Positions 28,185 to 40,071 of a DNA stretch of 64,000 bases are shown here, one piece after another. The stretch is from Solidesulfovibrio magneticus RS-1. GTDB lineage: Bacteria; Desulfobacterota; Desulfovibrionia; Desulfovibrionales; Desulfovibrionaceae. The stretch lies in contig NC_012796.1 of the NCBI RefSeq assembly GCF_000010665.1, positions 1,827,501 to 1,891,500 of the forward strand, written 5' to 3'. Position 1 is the stretch's first letter; every line of letters starts with the position of its first letter. The notes beneath the pieces are model-generated. The model was not told where the DNA came from. It did no database searches and saw only the letters and a program-made list of their open reading frames with translations. Position numbers and translations under genes: made by a program.

Positions 28185-30416
28185 ATGAACACCCCTCGCG
28201 ACGTTCTCAAACAGGTTTTCGGCCACGACCGCTTCCGCGGTCCCCAGCAAGCCATCGTCGAGCACGTGCTTGGCGGCGGCGACGCCGTGGTGCTCATGCC
28301 CACCGGCGGCGGCAAGTCGCTGTGCTACCAGATCCCGGCCATCCTGCGCCCGGGCACGGCCATCGTTATTTCACCGCTCATCGCGCTCATGCGTGACCAG
28401 GTGCAAACGCTCTCCGGCCTTGGCGTGCGGGCCGAGTGCCTGCATTCGGCCCTGCCGGCCGGCGCGGCCCGGGAGGTCATGGCCAGTCTGCGTCGGGGCG
28501 AGCTCGACATTCTCTACACCGCCCCGGAGCGGTTCATGACCCAGGGTTTCGCCAATCTCCTGGCCGGGTTGCCCCTGGCCCTATTCGCCATCGACGAGGC
28601 CCACTGCGTCTCCCAGTGGGGGCATGATTTTCGGCCGGAATATCTGCAGCTGGCCTCCATTGCCCATGATTTTCCCGGCGTGCCCCGCATGGCGCTGACG
28701 GCCACGGCCGACGGTCCGACCCGGGCCGACATCCTCACGCGCCTGGAACTGTCCCAGGCCCGGGTCTTCGCCACCGGCTTCGACCGGCCAAACATCCGCT
28801 ATCTGGTCGAACCCAAGGACCATCCCCGCAGGCGGCTGTTGCGGTTTATCCGCGAGGAGCACCCCGGCCAGTCCGGCATCGTCTACCGCCTGTCTCGGGC
28901 CAAGACCGAGGACACGGCCCAGTGGCTTACCGACAACGGAATCCCGGCCCTGGCCTACCATGCCGGTCTGGCCCCGGCCGAGCGCGACCGCCGCCAGGAC
29001 CGCTTCATGCGCGAGGAAGGTCTGGTCATGGCCGCCACCGTGGCTTTTGGCATGGGAGTGGACAAGCCCGACGTGCGCTTCGTGGCCCATCTCGATCCGC
29101 CCAAAAGCCTGGAGGCCTACCATCAGGAGACCGGCCGGGCCGGGCGCGACGGCGAACCGGCCACGGCGCTGATGCTCTACAGTCTGGCCGATTTCGCCGC
29201 CCTGCGCCGGCTCATCGCCCCGGAAGGCGGCGAGGGCACGCGCACCCGCATTGATCTGTCCAAGCTCGACGCCCTGGCCGGCTACTGCGAGACCGATTGT
29301 TGCCGCCGCCAGACCTTGCTTGGGTATTTCGGAGAGGCCCGGCTTGAGCCGTGCGGCAACTGCGACGTCTGCCTGGACCCGAGCCAACCCGAGGACGCCA
29401 CCGTGGCCGCCCAGAAGGCGTTGTCGTGCGTTTTTCGCACCGGCCAGCGCTTCGGGGCCGGCCATTTGGTCGACGTGCTGCTCGGCCGGCCGACCACCCA
29501 GGTGGAACGCTTCAACCACCGCGAGGTGAGCACATTCGGCATCGGCGCGGACCTGACCAAGGACCACTGGCGGGCCATCTACCGCCGTCTGGCCGCCATG
29601 GGGGCCCTGGCCCCGGACGAGGCCGGCCACGGGGGCCTGGTGCTCACGCCGCTGGCTTGGGAGATCCTCAAGGGGCAGCGGCCCTTTGCCATGCGCCTGC
29701 CCAAGGAACCGCCGCCCAAGGAGCGGCGCAAGCGCTCCCGGGGTACCGCCGGGGAGGGCGGCGGCAAGAAGAGCTGGGTGTATGACCACCTGTCCACCCC
29801 CGAGGACGCGGCCCTTTGGGACCGGCTGCGCTCCTGGCGGGCCGAGACGGCCAAGGAGGGCGGCGTGCCGCCCTATGTGGTCTTCCATGACCGCACGCTG
29901 CTGGACGTCGTGCTGCTAAAGCCCCAGGACCCTGCCGGGCTGGCCGGAGCTGGCGGCATGGGCCAGGCCAAGATCGACAAATACGGCCAGACGCTGCTTA
30001 CCATGCTCGCCGAGCACTATGCCGCCCACGGCCGGGCCGCGCCGCGTCCGGCCCTGCCGCCCGAGGCCGGCGCGCTTGCTCCCCGCGAACCCAACGACAC
30101 GGCGGCCAAGTCCTTGGCCCTGTTTCAGGAACTCGGTTCGGTGGAGGCGGTGGCCCAAAAGCGCGAGCTGGCCGTGTCCACCATCCACGGGCATCTGCTG
30201 GCCTATGTGGCCTGGGGTAAGATCGAGGCGGCGAACGTGTGCGGTTTGCCGGACGAGCTCATGGCCCGGGCGCGCGAGACCCTGTCGCGGCTGCGGCGCG
30301 AGGGTGTGCCCGGCCTGGGCGCCGCCCACGAGGCTTTGGGAGGCGCGGTCTCGTTTGAGGCTCTGCGCTGCATCGACGCCGAGCTTCGGGCCAAGGCCCG
30401 GGACGGGCAGGTGTGA
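28185..30416 (+). CDS. recQ: ATP-dependent DNA helicase RecQ
   Basis: This 743-residue superfamily 2 helicase has Walker [10 protein letters not shown] at 38-46 and DEAH at 137-140, followed by the RecQ-specific loop [13 protein letters not shown]. The RQC zinc site has Cys residues between about 367 and 395 ([17 protein letters not shown]). A winged helix follows, then an HRDC domain (about 545-625) and a C-terminal helix-turn-helix-like extension (about 645-735) with [16 protein letters not shown]. It unwinds DNA in recombination and repair. ATG 28185 is preceded by GGAGG. The stop overlaps the next gene. Confidence 0.95.
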   Translation: MNTPRDVLKQVFGHDRFRGPQQAIVEHVLGGGDAVVLMPTGGGKSLCYQIPAILRPGTAIVISPLIALMRDQVQTLSGLGVRAECLHSALPAGAAREVMASLRRGELDILYTAPERFMTQGFANLLAGLPLALFAIDEAHCVSQWGHDFRPEYLQLASIAHDFPGVPRMALTATADGPTRADILTRLELSQARVFATGFDRPNIRYLVEPKDHPRRRLLRFIREEHPGQSGIVYRLSRAKTEDTAQWLTDNGIPALAYHAGLAPAERDRRQDRFMREEGLVMAATVAFGMGVDKPDVRFVAHLDPPKSLEAYHQETGRAGRDGEPATALMLYSLADFAALRRLIAPEGGEGTRTRIDLSKLDALAGYCETDCCRRQTLLGYFGEARLEPCGNCDVCLDPSQPEDATVAAQKALSCVFRTGQRFGAGHLVDVLLGRPTTQVERFNHREVSTFGIGADLTKDHWRAIYRRLAAMGALAPDEAGHGGLVLTPLAWEILKGQRPFAMRLPKEPPPKERRKRSRGTAGEGGGKKSWVYDHLSTPEDAALWDRLRSWRAETAKEGGVPPYVVFHDRTLLDVVLLKPQDPAGLAGAGGMGQAKIDKYGQTLLTMLAEHYAAHGRAAPRPALPPEAGALAPREPNDTAAKSLALFQELGSVEAVAQKRELAVSTIHGHLLAYVAWGKIEAANVCGLPDELMARARETLSRLRREGVPGLGAAHEALGGAVSFEALRCIDAELRAKARDGQV

Positions 30417-32413
30417 TGGCGTTGCAAGGGGCGACCGGTCCCAACGACGCGCGCCAAGGACAGGAGCCGGCCGGCGGATTCGTGTCGCGCGCGGCGAGGC
30501 TATTGGACAACAGGCCCCTACGCTGGGCCGCCCTGGCCGTGGTGGTGGCGCTCCAGGGCGTGCTGTTCCTGTCGGGCTACCGCCTCACGCCTGACCAATT
30601 GGCTCTGCACCGGGTGTCTATGCTGGGTTTCGACGCCATCCTGACCGAATCCGTGGCCGCCGCCGTGGTGTCCGGGCGTTTCTGCTTTTTCTTTTCGCCG
30701 CTGTCGTATTACGCCGAGTTGCTGTCCGACTATTTTGTGGTCCGGGCGCTGTTTATCGGCGTCTACTTCGGGTTCTTGTGGGCCTTTGCCGCCTATTGGG
30801 CCCGGCTGGTCCGGGCCGAGGCCGCGCTGTTGCTATTGCTCTTGCTCGTGTCCCTGCAAATCCTTGATTTCAACAACCTGCCGCCCAACAGCTTCACCAT
30901 CGCTTTTACCCTGCCGGCGCTGCTGCTGGTGTGCTCGCGCCGTGTCTTGCTGTCATGGGACGGCGCGCTCTCCCAGGCCTCGACGGCCAAACGGCTGGCT
31001 CTTTTTGCCGTGGTGCTGGCCGCCTATCTGGCCAGCGATTATGTTTTTATCTTCGGCGTCTCCCTGCTGCTCCTGGAGTACGCCCTGGCCTGGTGGCGTG
31101 GCCGGGGCGGGTTGATTGCCAAGGCCAAGGGACTTCTGCGGCGCAAGAAAACCTGGTTCGACGCGGCCCCGGTGGCCTTGGCCGCCCTGGCCTACGGCGG
31201 CTGGCGGCTGCTCCATCCGCCGGCCTACGCCGGCACCACCCTGGCCGCGGCCTTCGATCCGATCCTGATCCTGGCCACGGCCGCAACCCACGCCGTGGGG
31301 GGCTTCACCCTGGCCCGGCCCGAGCTCTACGCCGTGCTGGCGGCCAACGCCTCGCCGCCGCCCGGCGGCTGGCTTCCCCTTGTCGGGGTGTTTGTCGGCA
31401 GCGCCTTCCTGGGGGCGGCCACGCTCCAGGAGCTGCGGGGGCTGGCCTTGGGCAAACGCCTGGCGGTGGTCTGCCTCGGCCTGGCCTTTTTCGTGGTCCT
31501 GCCCTTGGCGCTTTCGCCCAAGTATCAGCAATTGCAGCTGGAACATCTCCCGGCCTATGTCGACAGCCGGTTCGCCTTCCTGTGGGCCACGGCCGCCCTG
31601 GCCTGCCTTGTCTGCCTCCTTGGCCGGCATCTCGGCCACGGGGCGCGGCGGCTTTTTCTCTCGATGCTGTTCGGGCTGATTCTCGGCGCTGCCTCGGCCT
31701 ACACCTACTATCACAATGCGGACATGAGCCAGGCCATGCTGGAGTACACGGCCGCCTGGGACCGGGCCGGACGTCTCGCCGCCGAGGCACGTGCCGTCAC
31801 CGGGGCGGGCGGTTCCGAATCGGGTCGAAACGGCGGCCTTGCCGCCCGCGTCGATCCTTTGGGACTGGTGGCGGGCCATCCCGAATTCGACCTGGAAGCC
31901 TATTGGCGGCAGTACGTCACCTGGCGCGAAGCGCGCCGGGGCGACGCCTGGCTTGGCGAAAGCCTCGGGCGTTTTGCCGCCCGGCCCGTGACGCTTACTC
32001 CCGGCCGTCTCTACGCGGCGGCAGAGCTGCCTCGGCGGTTTTACGGCCGCGCCGGCTGGTATTGGCCGGCTGCCTGGGGCGTGTACAGCCGGGGCGAGCG
32101 GGCCTGTCTGCCGTTTGAGGGCGTGGCCCTCGGCAAGGACGGTGTGCTGGCCTTCACCGCCGGCGGGGTGCTGGCCCCGGGACGGGTTTCCCAGGCTCTG
32201 GAAGTGTGGGTCAACGGTCAGCCGCTGGCAACGCTCGATCTGACGGCCACGCCGGCCGTGCAGCAGATTGCCGTGCCCGGAGAGCTTCTGTCAGGCGGAC
32301 AGGCGACGTTCGAATTTCGCCTGGACCGGGCGTTTTCGCCGGCTTCCCTGGGCGGGGAAGACCACCGTAGGCTCGGGTTCGCCCTGCTCAACGTCCTGTT
32401 CGTCCAGCCCTGA
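30416..32413 (+). CDS. Large polytopic membrane protein, function unknown
   Basis: This is a 665-residue protein. The first ~430 residues contain roughly nine or ten hydrophobic helices with a Leu-rich cluster near residue 135. The C-terminal ~220 residues are hydrophilic and end in a beta-rich block (LEVWVNGQPLATLDLTATP, GGQATFEFRLDRAF), probably periplasmic. The layout recalls integral glycosyltransferases of the GT-C type or surface-polymer proteins, but I see no conserved catalytic acidic motif I can name. Start codon ATG 30416 overlaps the recQ stop in TGATG (a GTG three bases earlier is possible), so it is coupled to recQ. Confidence 0.7.
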   Translation: MALQGATGPNDARQGQEPAGGFVSRAARLLDNRPLRWAALAVVVALQGVLFLSGYRLTPDQLALHRVSMLGFDAILTESVAAAVVSGRFCFFFSPLSYYAELLSDYFVVRALFIGVYFGFLWAFAAYWARLVRAEAALLLLLLLVSLQILDFNNLPPNSFTIAFTLPALLLVCSRRVLLSWDGALSQASTAKRLALFAVVLAAYLASDYVFIFGVSLLLLEYALAWWRGRGGLIAKAKGLLRRKKTWFDAAPVALAALAYGGWRLLHPPAYAGTTLAAAFDPILILATAATHAVGGFTLARPELYAVLAANASPPPGGWLPLVGVFVGSAFLGAATLQELRGLALGKRLAVVCLGLAFFVVLPLALSPKYQQLQLEHLPAYVDSRFAFLWATAALACLVCLLGRHLGHGARRLFLSMLFGLILGAASAYTYYHNADMSQAMLEYTAAWDRAGRLAAEARAVTGAGGSESGRNGGLAARVDPLGLVAGHPEFDLEAYWRQYVTWREARRGDAWLGESLGRFAARPVTLTPGRLYAAAELPRRFYGRAGWYWPAAWGVYSRGERACLPFEGVALGKDGVLAFTAGGVLAPGRVSQALEVWVNGQPLATLDLTATPAVQQIAVPGELLSGGQATFEFRLDRAFSPASLGGEDHRRLGFALLNVLFVQP

Positions 32414-32620
32414 GTCGCACGGACTTGGCCGGCCGGCCACAGTCCGGCCATGGGCGGCGGGCGCCTGATCTACGCCAGGAGCTTTCACGGTTGCGCGGGC
32501 GCGGCTCAAAACGGAGCGGGCGGCGGAACTGATAAACGAGACGTGGCCGGTTGCGCGGGCGCAGCAAGAAGGCGGCGGCAGGACGGCGGCCAGTCCCGAA
32601 GCCTTCCCTTGGAGCAAAAC

Positions 32621-32657
32621 ACAAGGCCCGGGCCGACAGCGTCGGTCCGGGCCTTGT
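32621..32657 (-). terminator. Terminator of the purD-purE operon
   Basis: ACAAGGCCCGGGCCGAC (32621-32637) pairs with GTCGGTCCGGGCCTTGT (32641-32657), a 17-bp stem with one G-U. On the minus strand it is followed by GTTTTGC. It lies 18 bases after the purE stop. The rest of 32414-32675 holds no supported gene. Confidence 0.85.
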
Positions 32658-32675
32658 CCATGAAAAAACGTCCGG

Positions 32676-33173
32676 CTACAGCTTGCTGCCGAGCTTGGCG
32701 GCGGCGGTTTCCACGTCGCTGGCAAAGCCTTCGCGGGCGGCGCGGATGCGTCCGGCCAGTTCGGCGTCGCCCAGGGCCAGGATGGAGGCGGCCAGCCAGG
32801 CGGCGTTTTTCGCGCCGGCCCCGTCCAGGGCCACGGTGGCCACCGGATAGCCCGGGGGCATCTGCACGGTGGAGAGCATGGAATCCAGCCCGCCCAGGGC
32901 CGAGCCCGGGGCGGAAAGCGGCACGCCGATGACGGGCTTTATGGTGCGCGCGGCCACGGCCCCGGCCAAGTGGGCGGCCAGGCCGGCGGCGCAGATGAAG
33001 ATCTGGCAGCCCCGGGCCTCGCACTCGCGGATGACCCGCTCGGTGCGCTCCAGGGTGCGGTGGGCCGAGGTGACGGTAAAGATATGTTCGATGCCCAAGG
33101 AATCAAGGACCTTGGAGCAAGGACGCATTTTCTCTTCGTCGGACATGGAGCCGATCAAAATGGCGATGCGCAT
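32676..33173 (-). CDS. purE: PurE, N5-carboxyaminoimidazole ribonucleotide mutase
   Basis: This 165-residue protein opens with MRIAILIGSMSDEEKM, the family phosphate-binding loop. It then has the TSAHRTLERT catalytic His motif near residues 35-44 and AAGLAAHLAG and PVIGVPLSAPGSALGGLDS. It converts N5-CAIR to CAIR in purine synthesis. The ATG follows the purD stop directly (TAG-ATG), so both are on one transcript. Residue pattern fits the bacterial class I (mutase) enzyme. Confidence 0.96.
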   Translation of the reverse strand: MRIAILIGSMSDEEKMRPCSKVLDSLGIEHIFTVTSAHRTLERTERVIRECEARGCQIFICAAGLAAHLAGAVAARTIKPVIGVPLSAPGSALGGLDSMLSTVQMPPGYPVATVALDGAGAKNAAWLAASILALGDAELAGRIRAAREGFASDVETAAAKLGSKL

Positions 33174-34460
33174 CTATTTTCCCTCCCGTTTAAGGCCCTT
33201 GTCGCCGATGTCGCGGCGGCAAAAGGCCCCGTCGAAATGCAATTTCTCCACAGCCCGGTAGGCCGTCGCCTTGGCCTGGGCCAGTCCGTCGCCAAGGGCC
33301 GTCACGCCCAGCACCCGGCCGCCCGAGGTCACGACCTGGCCGTTAACGAGCTTCGTGCCGGCCTGGAACACCTTGACCAGCCCGTCGCCGGCCGCCTCGG
33401 CCGCCTCGATGCCGGTGATGGCCATGCCCTTGGGGTAGCTGCCCGGATAGCCCGGCGCGGCCATGACCACGCACAGGGCGCTTTTGTCCGACCAGCGCAC
33501 CAGTTCCGGGCTGAGCTTGCCGGCCCGGCAGGCCAGCATGATGGCCGGCAGGTCGCTAGCCAGGCGCATGAGCAGCGGCTGGCACTCCGGGTCGCCGAAA
33601 CGGACGTTGTATTCGAGCACCTTGGGGCCGGCCTCGGTCATCATGAGTCCGGCGTAGAGGATGCCGGTAAAGGGATGGCCGCGCTTGGCCATCTCCTTTA
33701 AAATCGGATGGATGACCAGATCCATCATCTCGGCGTAGCGCGCGGGCGGCAAGACCGGGGCCGGGCAGTAAGCGCCCATGCCGCCGGTGTTGGGGCCCTG
33801 GTCGCCGTCGAAGACCGCCTTGTGATCCTGGCAGGCGGTCATGGGCACGGCGGTTTCCCCGTCGCAAAAAGCCAGGAACGAGGCTTCCTCGCCCACGAGC
33901 ATTTCTTCCACGACCACGGTGCCGCCGGCCGCGCCAAAGGCCTTGTCCACCATGGCTTCGTCGATGGCGGCCAGGGCTTGGGCCGTCTGCGTGCAGACCG
34001 TGACGCCCTTGCCGGCGGCCAGGCCGTCGGCCTTGACCACCACGGGCCGGCCGAGGTCCTGGGCGTAGGCCCGGGCCTTGGCCGCGTCGGTAAACGACGC
34101 GTAGGCGGCGGTGGGCACGCCGGCCGCGGTCATGACGTCCTTGGCGAAGGCCTTGCTGCCCTCAAGCTGGGCGGCGTAGGCGTCGGGGCCGAAGCAGGGC
34201 ACGCTGGCGGTTTCCAGGGCGTCGCGCAGGCCGGCCACCAGCGGCGCTTCCGGGCCGACCACGACCAGATCCATGCCCCGGTCCTTGGCCAGGGCCACGA
34301 TGCCGGGCACGTCGGTATCGGAAAGCGGCACGTTCTCGCCGCAGGTCGCGGTGCCGCCGTTGCCCGGCGCGGCGATGACCGCCGACACGTCAGGGCTTTT
34401 GAGCAGGGTATGGGCCAGGGCGTGCTCGCGGCCGCCGGAGCCGACCACCAGAATGCGCAT
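33174..34460 (-). CDS. purD: PurD, phosphoribosylamine-glycine ligase
   Basis: This 428-residue ATP-grasp enzyme begins MRILVVGSGGREHALAHTL. The ATP-grasp core contains PVVVKADGLAAGKGVTVC near 140-158 and GPNTGGMGAYCPAP, and YNVRFGDPECQPLL supplies metal ligands. It forms glycinamide ribonucleotide in purine synthesis. The open frame extends 84 codons further, but ATG 34460 has GGAGGCG at the right distance and the homologous N-terminus. It is transcribed with purE. Confidence 0.97.
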   Translation of the reverse strand: MRILVVGSGGREHALAHTLLKSPDVSAVIAAPGNGGTATCGENVPLSDTDVPGIVALAKDRGMDLVVVGPEAPLVAGLRDALETASVPCFGPDAYAAQLEGSKAFAKDVMTAAGVPTAAYASFTDAAKARAYAQDLGRPVVVKADGLAAGKGVTVCTQTAQALAAIDEAMVDKAFGAAGGTVVVEEMLVGEEASFLAFCDGETAVPMTACQDHKAVFDGDQGPNTGGMGAYCPAPVLPPARYAEMMDLVIHPILKEMAKRGHPFTGILYAGLMMTEAGPKVLEYNVRFGDPECQPLLMRLASDLPAIMLACRAGKLSPELVRWSDKSALCVVMAAPGYPGSYPKGMAITGIEAAEAAGDGLVKVFQAGTKLVNGQVVTSGGRVLGVTALGDGLAQAKATAYRAVEKLHFDGAFCRRDIGDKGLKREGK

Positions 34461-34639
34461 GTCGCGCCTCCTTGGGCGGGGGATAGGCCCAGAGCGTCCG
34501 GCCTTGGGAGACCCCGGCCGGAACCATCGGGAACGCTCCCCGCGATATTGGCTGTCGTGGGGGACGAGCGGCCGGGCAACCCGGCAAAGCCCATCCCAAA
34601 GGAAAAAATCCATTAGCCGTAACGCCCGAAAAAGGCAAA

Positions 34640-34673
34640 CCGGTCCGGGAGCCTGGCAAGGCTCCCGGACCGG
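34640..34673 (-). terminator. Terminator downstream of the first chemoreceptor gene
   Basis: CCGGTCCGGGAGCC (34640-34653) and GGCTCCCGGACCGG (34660-34673) form a perfect 14-bp stem with a six-base loop. Read on the minus strand it is followed by TTTGCCTTTTT. It lies about 105 bases after the chemoreceptor stop and before purD, in the otherwise empty gap 34461-34778. Confidence 0.8.
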
Positions 34674-34778
34674 CGTAAAACGGCTTTCCAGGCCTAAATA
34701 GCCTACTTCCAAGGGGGGGGCCGGACCCGTTTGAGCACCCTTGGCCGCTTGCCCGAAAAAAATGACTCCCGAAGTATT

Positions 34779-37115
34779 TTATTGGCCAAGGGCCCTGGGC
34801 GCGTCGTTCGCGCTACCCAGGCTGACCATCAGGCTGTTGAGTTCCTGGGCCTGCCGGGCCAGATCGGACACCGCCTGGGCCGACTGGTGCATGGCCTGGG
34901 CAGTTTCGTGGGCAATGGAACTTATGGATTCCACGGAGCGGTTGATTTCGTCGGAGGTGGCCGACTGCTGCTCAGCCGCCGTGGCGATGGCCCGGACCTG
35001 ATCGCCGGCCGCCTCCACCACGGAGACGATTTCGGTCAGGGCCGCCTCGGACTTCTCGGCCAGCCCCGAAGCCGTCTCGACCTTGGAAACGGCGCGCTCC
35101 ACCCGGGACACCGCGTCGGCCGTGCCGCGTTGGATGCCGGCGATGGCCTGGCCCACTTCCTTGGTGGCGTTCATGGTTTTTTCGGCCAGTTTGCGGACCT
35201 CGTCGGCAACCACGGCGAAGCCGCGCCCGGCCTCGCCGGCCCGGGCCGCCTCGATGGCGGCGTTGAGCGCGAGCAGGTTGGTCTGGTCGGCGATGTCGGA
35301 AATGACGTCCATGATGGCCCCGATGCCCTTGGCCTGATCACCCAGGCTCCGCATGTTGTCGGTCAGGACCACCGCTTCCTCGCGGATGGAGCCTACGGCG
35401 CTCTCCACGTCGGCCACGAGCTTCGCGCCGCCCCGGGCCTTGTCCCTGGCCAGTTCGGCGCTGCCGGCCGTGGCCGCGGCGTTTCGGGCCACTTCGATGA
35501 TGGTGGCGTTCATTTCTTCCACGGCCGTGGCCGTCTCCTGGACTCGGCCGTTTTGTTCCTCGGCTCCCCGGCTGGACTGCTCAATCTGGGCCGAGAGTTC
35601 CTCGGAAGCGGCGGCCACCCGGTCGGCCACGGCCGAGGCGCTGGCGGCGGTTTGGGCGATGACCGCGTTTTTCTCCTCGATTTGCTGCTTTTGCTCATAG
35701 AGTTCGGTGATGTCGTTCCAAAAGGAGATAGAGCCGAGCAGCGTTCCGTCGAGGTCGTAAAAGGGCGTGGTGCGGATGGCGATGCGCAGCTTGCGGCCGG
35801 TCACGGTGGTGAAGTCGTTTTCCGCCGCGAGCATCCGGCGTTCCTGAATGGCCCGGTCGGAAAGGGTGTTCTTGGCCGGATCGTTCAAGTAGAACTGGCC
35901 CGAGGTTTGGCCGACGAAGGATTTGCCGGGTTCGTATTTGTCGAGGAGCCGGCTGATTTCTTCGTTGTGCCACAGCATATTGAAGTCCGGGCCGACGATG
36001 CCGCAGGGGGAGGGGATGCCGTTTAACACGCCTTGGGCGAAGCCGAGTTTGGCTTTGAGTTCGGCCACCATCTGGCGCAGGTTTTCGCCGAAGGCCGCCA
36101 GTTCGGCCCGAAGCGGGCACTGGATGGCGGCGTCAAAGTCGCCGCCGGCCACCTTGGCGGTGAAATTGCTCAGACACAGCAGCGGCCGCAGCACCAGCCG
36201 GCGGGTGATGAGCACGATGACGGCCACGGCCAGGGCGGCCACGCCCAGGCCCAGGGCCACGAGCGTATTGCGCTGCTCGCCGGCCAGGGTCGTCATCTCG
36301 TCGGTGTAATAGGACATGCACACGAGCCAATCAGTGGAGGGAATGCGGGCCACGGCCATGGCCTTGCGCTCGCCGTTCCAAAGGTAATCGAAGGTGCCCG
36401 AGCCCTTGTCCATGGCCGCCTTGAATGTCGGATTGGTGGCAAAGCTCTGGAGCAACAGTTTCTGGTCCGGGTGGGAGATAAAATTGCCGTCGCTATCGAC
36501 CATGAAACCATAGCCGCGTTTTCCGAAGCGAATCGGATCCATGATGGCGGCGGTGAAACGTCCCCAAAGCGGAGCGGCGGCGACGCCGCCCAGGAGCTTG
36601 CCGTCCGGGCCGCGCAAGGATTTGGCTACAACATAGATGAGTTCCGAGCCGGATCCGGACTGGAAGACGGACCGGCTGTGGACCGTGTCCTGGCCGGCCA
36701 GGATGGCTTTGACGTAATCCCGGTCCTTGCGGTCGCCGCCGCTGATGTCCTGGCCATTGGAGTTGTAGCCGGCGACGATTTTGCCAGAGGTGTCAAAGAC
36801 GGTGAAAGAAAAGAAATCCTTATGGTTTTTGATGAAGGAGAGCAATAACCTCTGGGTCTCTTCCTTGTTTCCCGAAAAAACAGCCTTGATCTCGTCCTGG
36901 GCGGCCAGGGAATCAAGCACCGAGGCCGTGCCCTTGAGGTAGATGTCGGCGGCGCGGGCGGTGAGGGCGGCCGTTTGTTCCAGGCCGCTTTCCTGCACGT
37001 TCTCGATCATGGTGAACGAACTTTTCGCGACGTAAATCACGAGGGCCGCGACGCCGGCCAGAATGGTCGCGGCGACGGATGCGGCGATGATGGTGGTGAT
37101 GCCTGACTTGCCCAT
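34779..37115 (-). CDS. Methyl-accepting chemotaxis protein, Cache-HAMP-PAS
   Basis: This 778-residue chemoreceptor has a membrane helix at about 8-30, a periplasmic Cache-type ligand domain at about 35-275 (with [21 protein letters not shown] and [18 protein letters not shown] seen in part), and a second membrane helix near 285-305. HAMP, a PAS domain (about 365-490, [16 protein letters not shown]) and the signalling hairpin with tip near residue 608 ([19 protein letters not shown]) follow. It should pass periplasmic signals to CheA/CheW. There is no C-terminal CheR-tethering pentapeptide. The start is fixed by AAGGAG. It is the last of four same-strand receptors; each pair is separated by 270-1400 bases. 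Confidence 0.95.
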   Translation of the reverse strand: MGKSGITTIIAASVAATILAGVAALVIYVAKSSFTMIENVQESGLEQTAALTARAADIYLKGTASVLDSLAAQDEIKAVFSGNKEETQRLLLSFIKNHKDFFSFTVFDTSGKIVAGYNSNGQDISGGDRKDRDYVKAILAGQDTVHSRSVFQSGSGSELIYVVAKSLRGPDGKLLGGVAAAPLWGRFTAAIMDPIRFGKRGYGFMVDSDGNFISHPDQKLLLQSFATNPTFKAAMDKGSGTFDYLWNGERKAMAVARIPSTDWLVCMSYYTDEMTTLAGEQRNTLVALGLGVAALAVAVIVLITRRLVLRPLLCLSNFTAKVAGGDFDAAIQCPLRAELAAFGENLRQMVAELKAKLGFAQGVLNGIPSPCGIVGPDFNMLWHNEEISRLLDKYEPGKSFVGQTSGQFYLNDPAKNTLSDRAIQERRMLAAENDFTTVTGRKLRIAIRTTPFYDLDGTLLGSISFWNDITELYEQKQQIEEKNAVIAQTAASASAVADRVAAASEELSAQIEQSSRGAEEQNGRVQETATAVEEMNATIIEVARNAAATAGSAELARDKARGGAKLVADVESAVGSIREEAVVLTDNMRSLGDQAKGIGAIMDVISDIADQTNLLALNAAIEAARAGEAGRGFAVVADEVRKLAEKTMNATKEVGQAIAGIQRGTADAVSRVERAVSKVETASGLAEKSEAALTEIVSVVEAAGDQVRAIATAAEQQSATSDEINRSVESISSIAHETAQAMHQSAQAVSDLARQAQELNSLMVSLGSANDAPRALGQ

Positions 37116-37406
37116 GGCGTTCTCCTTGGTATGCGGCGTCTGGCGCTGTTTGGACGCCGCATCGGTGGTTGCTATTGCGCCACAGCTGACTGTCACCACT
37201 CTGGGAACGACAAGCGGTCGGGTAAGGGGCTGCTCGGTGCAGGCCCCTGCGGTGTCGGCAACCGCAGGGCGTCATGTAGGAAAACGCCGCCCGCACGGCC
37301 GCTGCTGCGGACTGTGCGGACGGCGCCGTATGCGGACGACCCGGCGTCGCTTGTGGGCAATGGGGGCAATGTCTACTTTGAAAATGGGAAATGGGCAAGC
37401 CTTACG

Positions 37407-39758
37407 TCAGCCCTTTTTTCCCTGGGGCAGGGCAAAAGGCTTGGCATCCTGTTGTTGGAGATCGCGTATCAGTTCATTAAGATTGTTTGCCAGATCAGCC
37501 AGTTCGCGCACCGCGTCGGCGCAGTGGTCCAGGGTGTCGGCGGCTTTGGCGGCCAGGGCGTTGATGTCGCCGACGGACGCGTTGATGGCTTCGGTGGTGG
37601 CGGATTGCTGTTCGGCGGCGGCGGCGATGGACCGGACCTGGTCCCCGGCTCCGGCCACGAGGTCGACGATGCGGGCCAGGGCCTGGCCCGAGCGTTCGGA
37701 CAAGCCGGTGGCGTCGGCCACCCGGGCGGCGGCCTGATCCATGCGGGAGGCGGTCTCGTCGGCCCCGCGCTGGATGCCGGCAATGGCCTGGCCCACGTCC
37801 TTGGTGGCGGCCATGGTCTTTTCGGCTAGCTTTCTCACCTCGTCGGCCACCACGGCAAACCCTCGACCAGCCTCGCCGGCCCGGGCCGCCTCGATGGCGG
37901 CGTTAAGAGCCAGCAGATTGGTCTGGTCGGCGATGTCGGAAATGACGCCCATGATGGCCCCGATGCCCTTGGCCCGTTCGTCGAGTTCGCCCATGGTGGC
38001 GGCCAGGGCGGCGGATTGCTGGCGCACGGCGTCCACGGCCTTGGCCGCCTCGCCGGCCAGCCCCGCCCCTTCATCGGCGGTGTCCCGGGCCTTTTCCGCC
38101 AGGCTGGCGGTGTCGCCGGCGTTTCTGGCCACGTCCATGATGGTGGCGGAAAGCTCGGCCACGGCTGAAGCGGTTTCCTGGACGCGGTGGCTTTGTTCCC
38201 GTGCCCCAAGGCTGGCTTCCCCGATGCTGCGGGCCAGATCGTCGGCGGCGGCGGCCATGCGATCGGCCACCTGGGAAGCCTGGCCGGCCAGACTGGAGAT
38301 CAGCGCGTTTTGCTCCTCGATGCGGTTTTTCTGGCTCACGATGCCGGTCATGTCGTTCCAGAAGATGACGCAACCAAGCAGATTGCGGTCCATATCGTAA
38401 AACAGCGTGGTGTCCACATGCAGATGCAGGACACGGCCGCGCCGGGTGGTGAAGTCCAGGTCGAGGGAAAGCCCGCGCCCTTCGCGCAGGGTGCGTTGGG
38501 AAAGGGTTTCCCGGTTCGGGTCGCCGTAGAAGAGTTGGCCGGTCACCTGCCCCTTGGCCGATTCCGGGGTGGCGTCGAGGTCGAGCAGGTCGATGACCTG
38601 CCGGTTGAGCCACAGGATGCGCCCGTCCGGGCCGGCGATGGCGCAGGGGGCCGGGATGCCGTCGAGGACGCCCTGGGAGAAGCCGAGCTTGTTTTTGAGG
38701 TCGGCCACCATGGCGCTGACGCTGGCCGCCAGGTCGGCCAGTTCGAAGCGGAAGCGGCCGACGAGTTTTGCTCCGAGATTGCCGGCCGTGACCTCACGGG
38801 CGTAGGCGGCCACCCGGGTTAGCGGACGCAGCGCCATGGCCCGGTTGGCCAGGGTGATGCCGGCCACGGCGGCGACGAGGCAGCAGGCCCCGATGACCAG
38901 GAGCAGGTTGCGCTGGGCGGCGGCGGTAGCCGTCATCTCGGATTCGTAAGCGGTCATGCACACGACCCAGCCGGTAAGTGCCACCGGCGCAAAGGCCATG
39001 AACTTGCGCTCGCCCTTCCAATCGTAGGCGACCACGCCTTCCTTGCGGGCCAATGCTTCCTTGGCAAAGGGCTGGTCGGCCATGCTTTTGAGCAGCAGTT
39101 CCTTGTCGGCGGCGTGGGCAATGACGTTGCCCTTGCCGTCGAGCATGAGGCCGTAGCCGCGCGTGCCAAAGCGCAGGGGGTCGATGAAGTTCTTGGTGAA
39201 GACGTTCCATTTGGGGCACACGGCCACGCCGCCAAGCAGCTTGCCGTCCGGGCCGCGCACGGCCTTGGCCACCACGAAGATGAGGATGTCGCCGGTCTTG
39301 GCGCTCATGATCTGGTCGGTGAAAAAGAGGTCTTTGCCGCCGAGCACGGCTTTGACGTAGTCGCGGTCGGAGCGGTCGCCGCCGGCCATGTCCTGCAGGT
39401 TGGCGTTGAAGCCGGAAACAACCTTGCCTTTGAGATCGAAGGAGAAGATGGCCCAGTAGTGCTTGTAACTCTCGATGTAGTTGCGAAAACGGTCCTGGGA
39501 GCGCTTGGCGTCGCCGGACAGGCCGGCAATGACGGCGTCCTGGGTGGCCAGGGCCCGGGCCACGTCGGCGGCGTCTTCGAGATAGAGGTCCAGGGTGCGG
39601 CTGGTGGAGGAGGCCAGCTGGCTTAAGGCCGTTTCCTGCAGGTCGGAAGCCATGCGAAACGAGGTGCGCGAGACGTAGAGCACCAGGACGACGATGGCGA
39701 CGGTGACGCAGCCGGCGACGAGCACGGTGAGCACGGTGTTGACGCTGCCCTTGGCCAT
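37407..39758 (-). CDS. Methyl-accepting chemotaxis protein, Cache-HAMP-PAS
   Basis: This 783-residue receptor has the same layout as its neighbours: membrane helix 7-28, Cache domain about 32-280, second helix near 285-310, HAMP, PAS near 365-485 ([20 protein letters not shown]), and a hairpin tip near 609. The periplasmic domain shares the pattern [20 protein letters not shown] with the other receptors. The signalling domain carries more Ala substitutions and the tail ends in GKKG rather than a CheR motif. The ligand is unknown. GGGAGG precedes ATG 39758 closely. The 291-base gap to the next receptor holds only a 9-bp hairpin near 37245-37269. Confidence 0.94.
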   Translation of the reverse strand: MAKGSVNTVLTVLVAGCVTVAIVVLVLYVSRTSFRMASDLQETALSQLASSTSRTLDLYLEDAADVARALATQDAVIAGLSGDAKRSQDRFRNYIESYKHYWAIFSFDLKGKVVSGFNANLQDMAGGDRSDRDYVKAVLGGKDLFFTDQIMSAKTGDILIFVVAKAVRGPDGKLLGGVAVCPKWNVFTKNFIDPLRFGTRGYGLMLDGKGNVIAHAADKELLLKSMADQPFAKEALARKEGVVAYDWKGERKFMAFAPVALTGWVVCMTAYESEMTATAAAQRNLLLVIGACCLVAAVAGITLANRAMALRPLTRVAAYAREVTAGNLGAKLVGRFRFELADLAASVSAMVADLKNKLGFSQGVLDGIPAPCAIAGPDGRILWLNRQVIDLLDLDATPESAKGQVTGQLFYGDPNRETLSQRTLREGRGLSLDLDFTTRRGRVLHLHVDTTLFYDMDRNLLGCVIFWNDMTGIVSQKNRIEEQNALISSLAGQASQVADRMAAAADDLARSIGEASLGAREQSHRVQETASAVAELSATIMDVARNAGDTASLAEKARDTADEGAGLAGEAAKAVDAVRQQSAALAATMGELDERAKGIGAIMGVISDIADQTNLLALNAAIEAARAGEAGRGFAVVADEVRKLAEKTMAATKDVGQAIAGIQRGADETASRMDQAAARVADATGLSERSGQALARIVDLVAGAGDQVRSIAAAAEQQSATTEAINASVGDINALAAKAADTLDHCADAVRELADLANNLNELIRDLQQQDAKPFALPQGKKG

Positions 39759-40071
39759 GAGCCCTCCCGGGGATTGGGTCCCACGGGCGGCCGGAAGATC
39801 CGGCGGCGGCAAACGGCCAAGAGACGCCCTGAGACGCTGTTGGCAGGAATTATTACGGAACGGCAACGAAAAGCGCAACGGCAAAACGTGATAATATCCA
39901 GCTTGTCCGGCGGAGGCCGCCGGCCGGGACAGGGGCGGCTCACGCGCCGCTTGCGGAGGCCCGGACGAAGCGCGGGCGAGTGGGGGCTGGTTTGGGGCTT
40001 GCGGCCGGCCTGTCGAGAGACTGGCGGGCGGCATGGCCCAAGGGCGTTCTCCTTTGCGGCGCTGGTGTCCG